From Deltaproteobacteria bacterium (GTDB taxonomy: Bacteria; Lernaellota; Lernaellaia; JACKCT01), in contig JACKCT010000043.1 in NCBI GenBank assembly GCA_020633895.1, positions 1-8,431 of the forward strand: DNA of 8,431 bases. The letters run 5' to 3'. Shown here in pieces: positions 1-7,693 of the stretch (within the stretch, counting starts at the first letter, position 1; each line of letters begins with the position of its first letter). A program made the position numbers and the translations under genes. The notes under the pieces are model-generated. The model searched no databases and was not told the origin of the DNA. It worked only from the letters and a program-made list of their open reading frames with translations.

Positions 1-987
1 GAACCGGCGGAGCGGGATTCGTTCTATATCTATCAATTGCAGATGGGACAGCATGTCCAGACCGGCGTCGTCGCCGCGATCAGCATGGAAGAATACGCCG
101 AAGGCAAAATCAAAAAGCACGAACTGACGCGCCCCGATAAAGAGAACGACCGCACGACGCACATCCTGACCACCAAGGCGAACACCGGGCAGATTTTCCT
201 GGCGTTTCGCTCCAACGACCGCATCAACGCGTTGCTCGAGGAATTCACGCAGCCCGAGCCGCGCATTCACTTCACCGCGGAAGACGGGGTGAGCCACTCG
301 CTGTGGGTCGTCAACAGCACCGACGAGGTGCATCGCCTGACGACAGCGTTCGGCGCGGTTCCCTCGCTCTACATCGCCGACGGACACCACCGAACGCAGG
401 CCTCCCTGCGGGCTTGGCAGGAGAAAAAGGCGGAGGGCGCCCCGGCCGATTCGCCCTTCGCGTTCGCCATGGCGACGCTCTTTCCGTCCGATCAGCTCAA
501 CATCCTGGCCTACAACCGGGTCGTCACGGATCTGGGCGATCTGCGTCCCCGGGATGTGCTGCAGGCGTTGGAGACACGCTTCGAGATTTTCGAGACCGAA
601 GATCCGGTTCCTCAAGAGAAGGGGACGTTCGGCATTTACGTCGGCCATCAATGGCGGATGATTCGCGCCAAGGCGCTGCCCGAGGATCTGCCGGCGGAGA
701 AGCGGCTGGATGTCGCGATTTTGCAGGACCAGTTCCTGGGGCCCGTGCTGGGCGTGACGGACCCGCGCACCGACCCGCGCCTGGAATTCGTCGGCGGCAT
801 CCACGGCATCTCCGGTCTGGAAGCCCGCGTCGCCGACAATCCCAACGCCATGGCGATCGCGTGCTATCCCACGTCGATGGACGAACTGCTGGCCGTCGCC
901 GACGCCGGGTCCATCATGCCGCCCAAGTCCACCTGGTTCGAACCGAAACTGCGTTCGGGCTTGGTGGTGCGGGTGATGGAGTCGTAG
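1..987 (+). CDS. DUF1015-family protein, 5' end outside window
   Basis: The reading frame is open from base 1 and gives 328 residues before TAG. The first in-frame ATG at 37 is internal, because the 12 codons before it already read like the family (YIYQLQMG then TGVVAAIS). Recognisable DUF1015 (PF06245) landmarks are the EEYAEGKIKKHELT segment near residues 31-44, the conserved DGHHR motif at about 127-131, and the C-terminal MPPKSTWFEPK block just before the end. Family members are usually around 400 residues, so roughly the first 70-100 are missing. No membrane segment or signal is visible, so it is probably cytosolic. The biochemical role of the family is not established as far as I know; members are often found near serine-biosynthesis genes, but no such gene lies in this window. 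Family assignment is firm; function is unknown. Confidence 0.85.
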   Translation, partial: EPAERDSFYIYQLQMGQHVQTGVVAAISMEEYAEGKIKKHELTRPDKENDRTTHILTTKANTGQIFLAFRSNDRINALLEEFTQPEPRIHFTAEDGVSHSLWVVNSTDEVHRLTTAFGAVPSLYIADGHHRTQASLRAWQEKKAEGAPADSPFAFAMATLFPSDQLNILAYNRVVTDLGDLRPRDVLQALETRFEIFETEDPVPQEKGTFGIYVGHQWRMIRAKALPEDLPAEKRLDVAILQDQFLGPVLGVTDPRTDPRLEFVGGIHGISGLEARVADNPNAMAIACYPTSMDELLAVADAGSIMPPKSTWFEPKLRSGLVVRVMES

Positions 988-1073
988 GGGGACGTTTCGC
1001 GTCGGTGCGTTTGACGTTCGGGCGCCACATTTTCACGACGACAACGTCGTAGGGAAGGTGTGCGATGTCCGAG

Positions 1074-1101
1074 CCGCGACCTGTAGGGAGCGGTTTTGTT
1101 T
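1074..1101 (+). terminator. possible intrinsic terminator of the DUF1015 gene
   Basis: CCGC (1074-1077) pairs with GCGG (1090-1093). Inside it CC (1080-1081) pairs with GG (1086-1087) around a TGTA loop. The two helices are separated by symmetrical GA/GA, which can form tandem sheared G-A pairs. A U-rich tract TTTTGTTT (1094-1101) follows. The helix is short, so the call is tentative; its position about 90 bases after the stop codon fits. Confidence 0.4.
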
Positions 1102-1164
1102 CAGTTGTTTGTTGAAATGTCGGAACGGCTTACCAATCCCCGCCTTTCCCTCCACGAAAACCCC

Positions 1165-1180
1165 GATTCAATGATTCAAT
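1165..1180 (+). repeat. tandem 8-bp repeat in the msrA upstream region
   Basis: GATTCAAT occurs twice head to tail, 1165-1172 and 1173-1180. It lies about 107 bases before the preferred msrA start, in an otherwise featureless intergenic stretch. It could be a regulator half-site pair or simple slippage; nothing decides between these. No convincing -35/-10 pair was found in 988-1286. Confidence 0.5.
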
Positions 1181-1271
1181 GCCGTGTCACGTCGGCCGGC
1201 GATCTTCGTAACGCCGCGCCCGCCCCGGCCGTATCCGATAGGCACAAAGGCCCGAAGGAGGGGTGGCCTTG

Positions 1272-1277
1272 AAGGAG
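1272..1277 (+). promoter_or_regulatory. ribosome binding site deciding the msrA start
   Basis: AAGGAG lies nine bases before the ATG at 1287. The in-frame GTG at 1263 also has AAGGAGG upstream (1255-1261), but only one base separates it from that GTG, too close to work. This favours the start at 1287. Confidence 0.6.
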
Positions 1278-1286
1278 AGCCGACGA

Positions 1287-1946
1287 ATGAGGTGGACAAT
1301 GAATCTAGTAATCGTCGTCGCTGCGGCGGTTGTGGTGATTTTCGCCATGACGTACGGTCGCGGGGGCGCCGCGCGCGCCGCGGACGACATGAAGACCAAG
1401 GAGACCAAGGAGGCCAAGATGGGCGCTGTCGAAAAGATTCCGGCCAACGCCAAGGCGGCGTATTTCGCCGGCGGGTGTTTTTGGGGCGTGGAGTATTACT
1501 TCGACAAGGAGCCGGGCGTGATCTCGGCCGTGTCCGGATATATGGGCGGCCACAAGGACGACCCGACTTATCACGAGGTCTCCAGCGGCCGCACCGGCCA
1601 TGCCGAGACGGTGCGCATTCTCTACGATCCGGAAAAGACGACGTACGAAAAACTGGCGCGACTGTTCTTCGACATTCACGACCCGACGCAGGTCAACCAC
1701 CAGGGCCCGGACTACGGCACGCAGTATCGCTCGGCGGTGTTCTACAAAACGCCCGAGGAAAAGGCGACGATCGAGAAGTTGATCGGCCTGCTCAAGGAGC
1801 GGGGCTACAAGGTCGCCACGCAGATCGTCGAGGGCGGCGAGTTCTACGCGGCCGAGGACTACCACCAGGACTACTACGAGCACAAAGGCTCCACGCCCTA
1901 CTGCCATTTCAAGACGGACCGCTTCGGTGACGAGGACGACGCGTAG
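1287..1946 (+). CDS. msrA: peptide methionine-(S)-S-oxide reductase MsrA, exported
   Basis: MsrA reduces methionine S-sulfoxide in oxidised proteins back to methionine. The 219-residue product has a hydrophobic stretch at about residues 5-20 and an ARA-type signal peptidase site near 30-33, so the main product is probably periplasmic or membrane-tethered. A Lys/Glu-rich linker (TKETKEAK) follows. The catalytic domain starts near residue 50: catalytic Cys64 in GGCFWG, then TGHAE, HDPTQVNHQGPDYGTQYRS and AEDYHQDYY. Cys206 near the C-terminus (PYC) is placed like the resolving Cys of two-Cys MsrA enzymes. No MsrB domain is fused and no msrB lies beside it. The start at 1287 was chosen on the ribosome binding site; a GTG at 1263 would add eight residues. 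A second in-frame ATG at 1419 may give a 175-residue form without the signal. The gene stands alone with its own terminator. Family assignment is certain; export is a strong inference. Confidence 0.95.
   Translation: MRWTMNLVIVVAAAVVVIFAMTYGRGGAARAADDMKTKETKEAKMGAVEKIPANAKAAYFAGGCFWGVEYYFDKEPGVISAVSGYMGGHKDDPTYHEVSSGRTGHAETVRILYDPEKTTYEKLARLFFDIHDPTQVNHQGPDYGTQYRSAVFYKTPEEKATIEKLIGLLKERGYKVATQIVEGGEFYAAEDYHQDYYEHKGSTPYCHFKTDRFGDEDDA
1407..1413 (+). promoter_or_regulatory. internal Shine-Dalgarno-like site before a second msrA start
   Basis: AAGGAGG is followed after five bases by an in-frame ATG at 1419. Initiation there would remove the whole signal and linker and give a 175-residue MsrA, a normal length for cytosolic enzymes. 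The site lies in codons for a TKETKEAK linker, within a 9-base tandem repeat (GACCAAGGA at 1394-1402 and 1403-1411), so it may be an accident of Lys/Glu codons. Confidence 0.4.
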
Positions 1947-1984
1947 CGCCGTAGGAACCTAGGGGCGCCGCATGAAATCAGTAG

Positions 1985-2022
1985 ACGGGTCGCCTATCCT
2001 GGCGGCCCGTTTTTTATTTTTT
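1985..2022 (+). terminator. intrinsic terminator of msrA
   Basis: A nine-pair stem is formed by CGGGTCGCC (1986-1994) and GGCGGCCCG (2001-2009) with one G-U pair and a TATCCT loop. A further A-T pair (1985/2010) extends it. A run of twelve T interrupted by one A follows (2010-2022). It lies 39 bases after the msrA stop codon and is a textbook Rho-independent terminator. Confidence 0.9.
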
Positions 2023-2031
2023 CAACGCATT

Positions 2032-2069
2032 CACACCTTTGCCTCGCTTAACGCGAGTCTAAAAGTGTG
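2032..2069. other. imperfect hairpin between convergent genes
   Basis: CACAC (2032-2036) pairs with GTGTG (2065-2069), TTT (2038-2040) with AAA (2061-2063), and CTCGC (2043-2047) with GCGAG (2053-2057) around a TTAAC loop. This gives thirteen pairs with one mismatch and a small internal loop. It lies 19 bases beyond the stop of the glycosidase on the minus strand. Neither strand has a T-run directly after it, so it is not a classical intrinsic terminator. It may protect the 3' end of the glycosidase mRNA or mark a Rho-dependent end. Confidence 0.45.
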
Positions 2070-2087
2070 GCACCCATTCTCGGCGCG

Positions 2088-4040
2088 TCACCGTGCCCAG
2101 GGCGGGTCGAAATCGTTGACTTCGCGGATGCCTTCGACGGGAACGAGGGGGTTGCGGTCCATGTCGACCAGGCCGTTCGTTTCCTGATAGGTGTCGTTGA
2201 ACTGCGTGTAGCAGTAGCCGTCCAGGTGGGGCTGTTGTTGAATCAACTCGGTGGCGGCGCGATAGGCGTCGACGACCTGCCCCGGCTCTTCCCACTCGTA
2301 CCAGCCGTAGCCGCCGTACTCGCTGATGAGGACCGGCTGGCCCGAGTATTGTTCGCCGAACGTGAAGAAATTCTGCCAGCTCCCGCCCGGTGTAATGCCT
2401 TGCAGAATGCGCGCGAGAGACCATTCGAATTCGTCGAGATTTGCCGGCAACAGCGCCTCGTACAAATCCTCCGCCCGGTCCAGCGTCGAGAGATATTGAT
2501 GGATATCCAGCACATCGGTGACGGACGTGTGGTCGTAGCCGCTGTTGTCGATGACGGGGCGCGTCGGGTCCCATTCCTTGGTCTTGGCATGGAGGTATTT
2601 GACGAAGTCCCTCTCTTTGCCCTGCAGAATGACCGGCGCGATCCAGAAGCCCACGCCCCAGCTTTCGTTGAGCGGCACCCAGGTGACGATCGAGGGATGG
2701 TTGATGTCCCGGTCGATGGCTTCGCGCCATTCGCGCAGGAGGTTTTGCGCCATCGTCTCGGTCAGGTCCCACGCGGAAGGCATCTCCTCCCACACCAGCG
2801 CGCCCAGGTAATCGGCCCAGAACAGGAAGCGCGGGTCTTCGATTTTTTGGTGCATCCTTAGGCCGTTGAAGCCGAAGTCCTTGACGATCTCGATGTCCCG
2901 CCGGAACTCGTCCGGATCGACCGGCGTGTAGTCGCCCTGGGGAAAATAGCCTTGGTTGAGGGTGAGTTTTTGGTAGAGATATTCGCCGTTGAGGTGGATG
3001 TCGTCGCCGACGACCTCGATAGTCCGGGCGCCGAAATACGACTCGACCAGATCGATCGCCTCGCCCTGCCTCACGACCAGGCGCAGCGGATAGAGGTGGG
3101 GATCGTCCGGCGACCAGGGGCGTAACTCGTCGAAACGCAGCGACAGACGCACCGTCGTCGCGTCCCGTGTCTTGTCGGTGACAGCCCAGGCGACGCGCTC
3201 GACCCCGCCGTCATCCGCGACGGCGAAAACCTCCGTCAGGCCGTTCGTCCCCGCGATGTTGAGGTGCATCGCGACTTCGCCGGTGGCGAGGTTCGGTTCG
3301 ACGCGCGCGCCGGTTACATAGGCCGCCCCGGCGGTCTCCAGCCACACCGGCTGCCAGATGCCGGTGACGGTTTCGTAAAAGACCGAATACGGTTCGCCGG
3401 TTCGCGATTGCTTTCCGCGCGGGCGCTCGGTGGACAGGCCGTCCTCCACGCGCACGACGAGGCGGTTTTCGGCTTGCAACAACTCGCCGATTTCGAAGGA
3501 GAACGGTGTGTAGCCGCCGGAGTGTTCGCCGAGTAACGTGCCGTTGAGCCAGACCGTGGCGTGGTAATCCACCGCGCCGAAATGCAGCAGCACGGCGCCG
3601 CCGTCGCCGTTCTCGTGCGTGAAATCGCGCGCGTACCAGACGACCGCCGGCGGGTCCGGATCGCCGATGCCCGACGCCTCCGACTCGACGCAGAACGGCA
3701 CCTGGATCTCCAGCGCAAACGCGGTTTTTTCCTGCCATGCTTCGGTCAGGCCGACGTCGTCCGGGTCATAGGCGAATTCCCACGCGCCGTCGAGAAACGT
3801 CGTGTCGCGGCGGGCCAGATCCGGTCGCGGATACTCGCCCAACGCCTCCAGCCCCGGCCACGCGGGCAGTTCGGGCAACTCGGGGATGCCGACCGCGTCG
3901 TCGTCGGCCGTGTCGTCATCGTCCGACGCGTCGTCGTCCGAGGCGGCCGCGTCGTCGTCGTCATCGCCCGAATCGTTCCAGCAGGCCCCGACCAAGAGCA
4001 GGATCGCCGCCAGAATCGCGGCTGTCGCTACGCGTCTCAT
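2088..4040 (-). CDS. lipoprotein glycoside hydrolase family 2
   Basis: A retaining exo-glycosidase of family GH2, 650 residues. Residues 1-19 are a lipoprotein signal (VGAC lipobox) with lipidated Cys20; Trp at +2 gives no inner-membrane retention signal, so outer-membrane anchoring is likely. Residues 23-49 form an Asp-rich linker (16 Asp in 27). Then follow the N-terminal jelly-roll sugar-binding domain (about 75-238), an immunoglobulin-like domain (about 240-338) and the TIM barrel (about 340-650). The general acid/base is Glu459 in PLNESWG and the nucleophile is Glu574 in LISEYGG. GFNGLRMHQKIEDPRF (390-405) and DIHQY (512-516) are typical barrel motifs. It is shorter than LacZ (about 1020 residues) and close to beta-glucuronidase size. 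The sugar cleaved cannot be told from sequence; beta-galactoside, beta-glucuronide and arabinopyranoside activities all occur in GH2. The gene stands alone, with no sugar transporter or regulator nearby. Confidence 0.93.
   Translation of the reverse strand: MRRVATAAILAAILLLVGACWNDSGDDDDDAAASDDDASDDDDTADDDAVGIPELPELPAWPGLEALGEYPRPDLARRDTTFLDGAWEFAYDPDDVGLTEAWQEKTAFALEIQVPFCVESEASGIGDPDPPAVVWYARDFTHENGDGGAVLLHFGAVDYHATVWLNGTLLGEHSGGYTPFSFEIGELLQAENRLVVRVEDGLSTERPRGKQSRTGEPYSVFYETVTGIWQPVWLETAGAAYVTGARVEPNLATGEVAMHLNIAGTNGLTEVFAVADDGGVERVAWAVTDKTRDATTVRLSLRFDELRPWSPDDPHLYPLRLVVRQGEAIDLVESYFGARTIEVVGDDIHLNGEYLYQKLTLNQGYFPQGDYTPVDPDEFRRDIEIVKDFGFNGLRMHQKIEDPRFLFWADYLGALVWEEMPSAWDLTETMAQNLLREWREAIDRDINHPSIVTWVPLNESWGVGFWIAPVILQGKERDFVKYLHAKTKEWDPTRPVIDNSGYDHTSVTDVLDIHQYLSTLDRAEDLYEALLPANLDEFEWSLARILQGITPGGSWQNFFTFGEQYSGQPVLISEYGGYGWYEWEEPGQVVDAYRAATELIQQQPHLDGYCYTQFNDTYQETNGLVDMDRNPLVPVEGIREVNDFDPPWAR
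3894..3974 (-). repeat. Asp-codon low-complexity tract in the glycosidase linker
   Basis: Runs of GAC/GAT codons (read as GTC/ATC on the plus strand) encode five, three, four and three consecutive Asp separated by Ala/Ser/Thr. This trinucleotide-rich tract is prone to length change by slippage. It places an unstructured acidic tether between the lipid anchor and the catalytic domains. Confidence 0.85.
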
Positions 4041-4075
4041 GCATTCGTCCCCATGCGTTGGAAATCGTCGGAAGC

Positions 4076-4081
4076 AGTATA
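4076..4081 (-). promoter_or_regulatory. possible -10 element for the glycosidase gene
   Basis: TATACT on the minus strand matches five of six bases of the sigma70 -10 consensus and would start a leader of about 30 bases before the ATG at 4040. No acceptable -35 hexamer is found at 16-18 bases; that space is the T-rich tail of the acs terminator. Tentative. Confidence 0.3.
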
Positions 4082-4093
4082 AAAGAAAATCTC

Positions 4094-4120
4094 AAAAGAA
4101 AAGCGGGGCAAAAGCCCCGC
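4094..4120 (-). terminator. intrinsic terminator of acs
   Basis: On the minus strand a perfect seven-pair stem GCGGGGC/GCCCCGC (4103-4109 with 4114-4120) has a TTTT loop and is followed by TTTTCTTTT (4094-4102) and more T-rich sequence. It begins 30 bases after the acs stop codon and separates acs from the glycosidase gene on the same strand. Confidence 0.88.
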
Positions 4121-4149
4121 CCCGTCGTGTCGCGTGTCGGTGCGTGTCG

Positions 4150-6120
<1,971 letters not shown>

Positions 6121-6130
6121 GCGTGCGCGC

Positions 6131-6137
6131 CCCTTTC
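6131..6137 (-). promoter_or_regulatory. ribosome binding site of acs
   Basis: GAAAGGG on the minus strand, followed by ten bases before the ATG at 6120. It supports this start over the in-frame TTG at 6141. Confidence 0.6.
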
Positions 6138-6144
6138 GCAAGAT

Positions 6145-6170
6145 TCGCCCGCGACGCGCGCCGCGGGCGA
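6145..6170 (-). other. perfect 9-bp hairpin in the acs leader
   Basis: TCGCCCGCG (6145-6153) and CGCGGGCGA (6162-6170) are exact inverted repeats around an eight-base GC loop. It lies between the predicted acs promoter and the ribosome binding site, so it would form in the 5' leader of the mRNA, ending eight bases before that site. No T-run follows on either strand, so it is not an intrinsic terminator. It may stabilise the mRNA, modulate translation or act at DNA level as an operator-like palindrome. Confidence 0.55.
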
Positions 6171-6199
6171 GGAAGTCCGTTCAAATTATCGTGTCAGGT

Positions 6200-6228
6200 A
6201 TTGTGCCGTTGGGGCTGGGGAGCGTCAA
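6200..6228 (-). promoter_or_regulatory. sigma70-like promoter for acs
   Basis: On the minus strand TTGACG (6223-6228, five of six matches to the -35 consensus) is followed after exactly 17 bases by CACAAT (6200-6205, four of six matches to the -10). Transcription would start near 6193 and give a leader of about 70 bases containing the hairpin at 6145-6170. The element lies inside the GC-rich side of the island junction, so acs kept its own promoter. Confidence 0.5.
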
Positions 6229-6236
6229 GGATGGGG

Positions 6237-6269
6237 AAAATTCGCCACTCACAGTGTTGTGGTGGGCGA
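6237..6269 (-). terminator. possible weak terminator after the AT-rich gene
   Basis: On the minus strand TCGCCCAC (6262-6269) pairs with GTGGCGA (6242-6248) with one bulged C, and ATTTT (6237-6241) follows. It begins nine bases after the stop codon of the AT-rich gene and precedes the acs promoter. The T-run is short, so efficiency is doubtful. Confidence 0.35.
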
Positions 6270-6277
6270 GACAGACA

Positions 6278-7660
6278 CTACTTGACGAACTTATAAGACC
6301 TCAGTAACTGAATGTCATGGTCTTGATTCTTTTTTTCCGAAATAAGCACCGGAATCTTGCCTGTAGGCGTTCGGCATTTATAGGACCAGTATATACGGCC
6401 TGCGTCTCTGTTTTGTGGTATGTTAAACCTATCTTCGACAAATTCACTTTTCTTTACTTTGCAACAACACTCAGTGGCTCCAGAATTTATTGCCAAAATT
6501 TTTGGCAGTGATTTCAGCCATTTAGTTGAAGTTCCGAGGAAGACTTCACGAGTGGTTAAAATGAATTCAATATTTGGAGTAAGCTGTGAAAAGATCGCTT
6601 CCACCAATTTTTTATTTGAAAGTGGGTCTGCCTTTTGGTTAATGTTTTCTAGTTGCAAATGTTGATAGTTGCTCTCTAACTTAGAATATTGCTCACTGAC
6701 TTCAGCTAGTTTTGCTTCTAATTCTCTCTTATCTTCAGATAGTAATAACGCTTTTTCTTCTGTCTTTTCCATCTCAATGCGGGTCTGCTTTTCTGATGTC
6801 TGAGCTAGCTGCAACTCACTGGACAACCTTTCAAATTCTACGTCACTTTCAATTTTACTCTCACTGATTAGCTTTATGTGTGAAGTCGATTCAGTGTCAC
6901 TATTAGCACCGACCTCTGAGGCTTCAAGTTTGTGGATTCGAGAACGTTGAAAGCGAATTTGATCATAAAGGTCATTGATTGTATCTTGCATGGTACTTAT
7001 CTTATGGCGAATCACTTCCTCGCTAGAGCGAGAGCGAATAAGTTGTGAGGCGAACTTATTGCGTTGAGCTTTGGCTGCCTCGGCGCTTTTCATTGCCTCA
7101 GTGATTAGCTTATCTCGTTTATGTAGGTCAGATTTAGCTATTTTATACTTTCGCATTGCGTTACGGAAATTAGATAATGTTCGCGAATATAGTTCAATGG
7201 AGTCAATTTTTTTAACGGTATAACGATTGCCAAGTGCTGACTGCAAAGCGTTATGGACGGAAGATTTGTTTTGGCTGCCATTTATGCGAATATAATACTT
7301 GTACTGTACATTATTAAACCCTGGCCTCGTGCTCAGCCCGCTGAGGCCAGATGTGAATCCGAATTCACCGCTGTTAATGCGAGATATTAATGTATTGTAG
7401 GCGTGCTCATCGCAGTTGAGTAGTATGTATGTATAATAGCCGGCGTCATCTAGCAGCCAATCTAATGAAGGCGGGGCTGCTTCAATGCGTGTCTCGCCTG
7501 GATATGATGAAAACTCATTCGAATATTCGTCAAATTCGTCGTAATTAGGGCCACCGAACATATGCTCGTAAAATTCTGGTCCTTGGTCGTCAAAGTCTAT
7601 GTCATAGTCGGGGCCGATTTCGTCAAATTCGCTTCCATTAAACTCAGAATCTTTTTGCAT
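6278..7660 (-). CDS. unrecognised acidic coiled-coil protein
   Basis: I do not recognise this 460-residue protein. Visible architecture: residues 1-56 are very acidic (nine Asp, nine Glu, one Lys) and rich in Phe/Tyr, with three GP-acidic/Asn-aromatic units at 16, 27 and 37. About 75-160 looks like a small alpha/beta domain, with strands near 76-83, 118-126, 146-151 and 154-159 and helices near 85-96 and 133-144. About 162-345 is mostly charged helix typical of a coiled coil, broken near 250-262 by a Ser/Thr/Asn-rich spacer. Residues 348-460 form a separate C-terminal domain with a CCC triplet (398-400) and a basic beta-rich end. There is no signal peptide or membrane segment, so it is probably cytosolic. 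The start is supported by AGAGGA seven bases upstream. Sampled lines are about 37% GC against 58-65% in the neighbours, so recent transfer is likely. It lies 33 bases after the lipoprotein stop on the same strand. A defence or phage-derived role is possible, but no domain proves it. Confidence 0.85.
   Translation of the reverse strand: MQKDSEFNGSEFDEIGPDYDIDFDDQGPEFYEHMFGGPNYDEFDEYSNEFSSYPGETRIEAAPPSLDWLLDDAGYYTYILLNCDEHAYNTLISRINSGEFGFTSGLSGLSTRPGFNNVQYKYYIRINGSQNKSSVHNALQSALGNRYTVKKIDSIELYSRTLSNFRNAMRKYKIAKSDLHKRDKLITEAMKSAEAAKAQRNKFASQLIRSRSSEEVIRHKISTMQDTINDLYDQIRFQRSRIHKLEASEVGANSDTESTSHIKLISESKIESDVEFERLSSELQLAQTSEKQTRIEMEKTEEKALLLSEDKRELEAKLAEVSEQYSKLESNYQHLQLENINQKADPLSNKKLVEAIFSQLTPNIEFILTTREVFLGTSTKWLKSLPKILAINSGATECCCKVKKSEFVEDRFNIPQNRDAGRIYWSYKCRTPTGKIPVLISEKKNQDHDIQLLRSYKFVK
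6491..6507. repeat. 17-base palindrome inside the AT-rich gene
   Basis: TGCCAAAA (6491-6498) and TTTTGGCA (6500-6507) are exact inverted repeats around a single T. It falls in codons for residues near 385-390. It may be a chance palindrome or a protein-binding site; as a hairpin it would lose its central pairs to the loop. Confidence 0.5.
7321..7350. repeat. GC-rich hairpin inside the AT-rich gene
   Basis: CTGGCCTC (7321-7328) and GAGGCCAG (7343-7350) are exact inverted repeats around a 14-base loop. Alternatively the ten-base right arm CTGAGGCCAG pairs with the left arm if six bases are looped out. It is a strongly GC-rich patch in a gene of about 37% GC and encodes the Gly/Ser-rich segment SGLSGLSTRPG (104-114), probably a flexible loop between two strands. 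Confidence 0.6.
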
Positions 7661-7667
7661 GTCAGTG

Positions 7668-7673
7668 TCCTCT
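7668..7673 (-). promoter_or_regulatory. ribosome binding site of the AT-rich gene
   Basis: AGAGGA on the minus strand, seven bases before the ATG at 7660. It lies in the 33-base gap after the lipoprotein stop, which is too short to hold a complete promoter as well. Confidence 0.65.
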
Positions 7674-7693
7674 CATGGTTGATCACCGGGATA

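Larger units (their letters stand above)
6270..7690. other. AT-rich single-gene island
   Basis: The base composition drops sharply here: lines 6481-6540 and 6961-7020 each have 22 G+C in 60, while 5701-5760 in acs has 39 and 7921-7980 in the lipoprotein gene has 37. The change coincides with the ends of one coding region. I found no integrase, transposase, tRNA or terminal repeat beyond chance 6-mers at the edges, so the mechanism of entry is unknown. Confidence 0.7.

Noticed and set aside
1035-1050. Six-pair hairpin ACGACG-ACAA-CGTCGT after the DUF1015 gene
   Set aside because: It is followed by AGGG rather than a T-run, so it is not an intrinsic terminator.
1305-1907. Minus-strand open frame of 200 codons antisense to msrA
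   Set aside because: The translation is Val/Leu/Arg-rich with no motif, and msrA is complete with all catalytic residues.
2067-2861. Plus-strand open frame of 264 codons antisense to the glycosidase barrel
   Set aside because: It mirrors the codon pattern of the GH2 gene, has no ribosome binding site that I can see, and the GH2 catalytic motifs are intact on the minus strand.
7261-7285. P-loop-like RINGSQNKSS in the AT-rich gene product (125-134)
   Set aside because: It recalls the RxNGTxGKSS of Mur-ligase-like enzymes, but the Gly before Lys is replaced by Asn and no matching downstream motifs are present.
6252-7669. Possible target-site or terminal repeats at the island edges: CAGTGT at 6252 and 7663, and GACACT at 6274 inverted at 7664
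   Set aside because: Six-base matches between two windows of about 50 bases are expected by chance, and no longer extension is found.
7662-7676. Four-codon leader frame (ATG to TGA) ending one base before the start of the AT-rich gene
   Set aside because: It has no ribosome binding site of its own and its sequence is explained by the AGAGGA site of the main gene.
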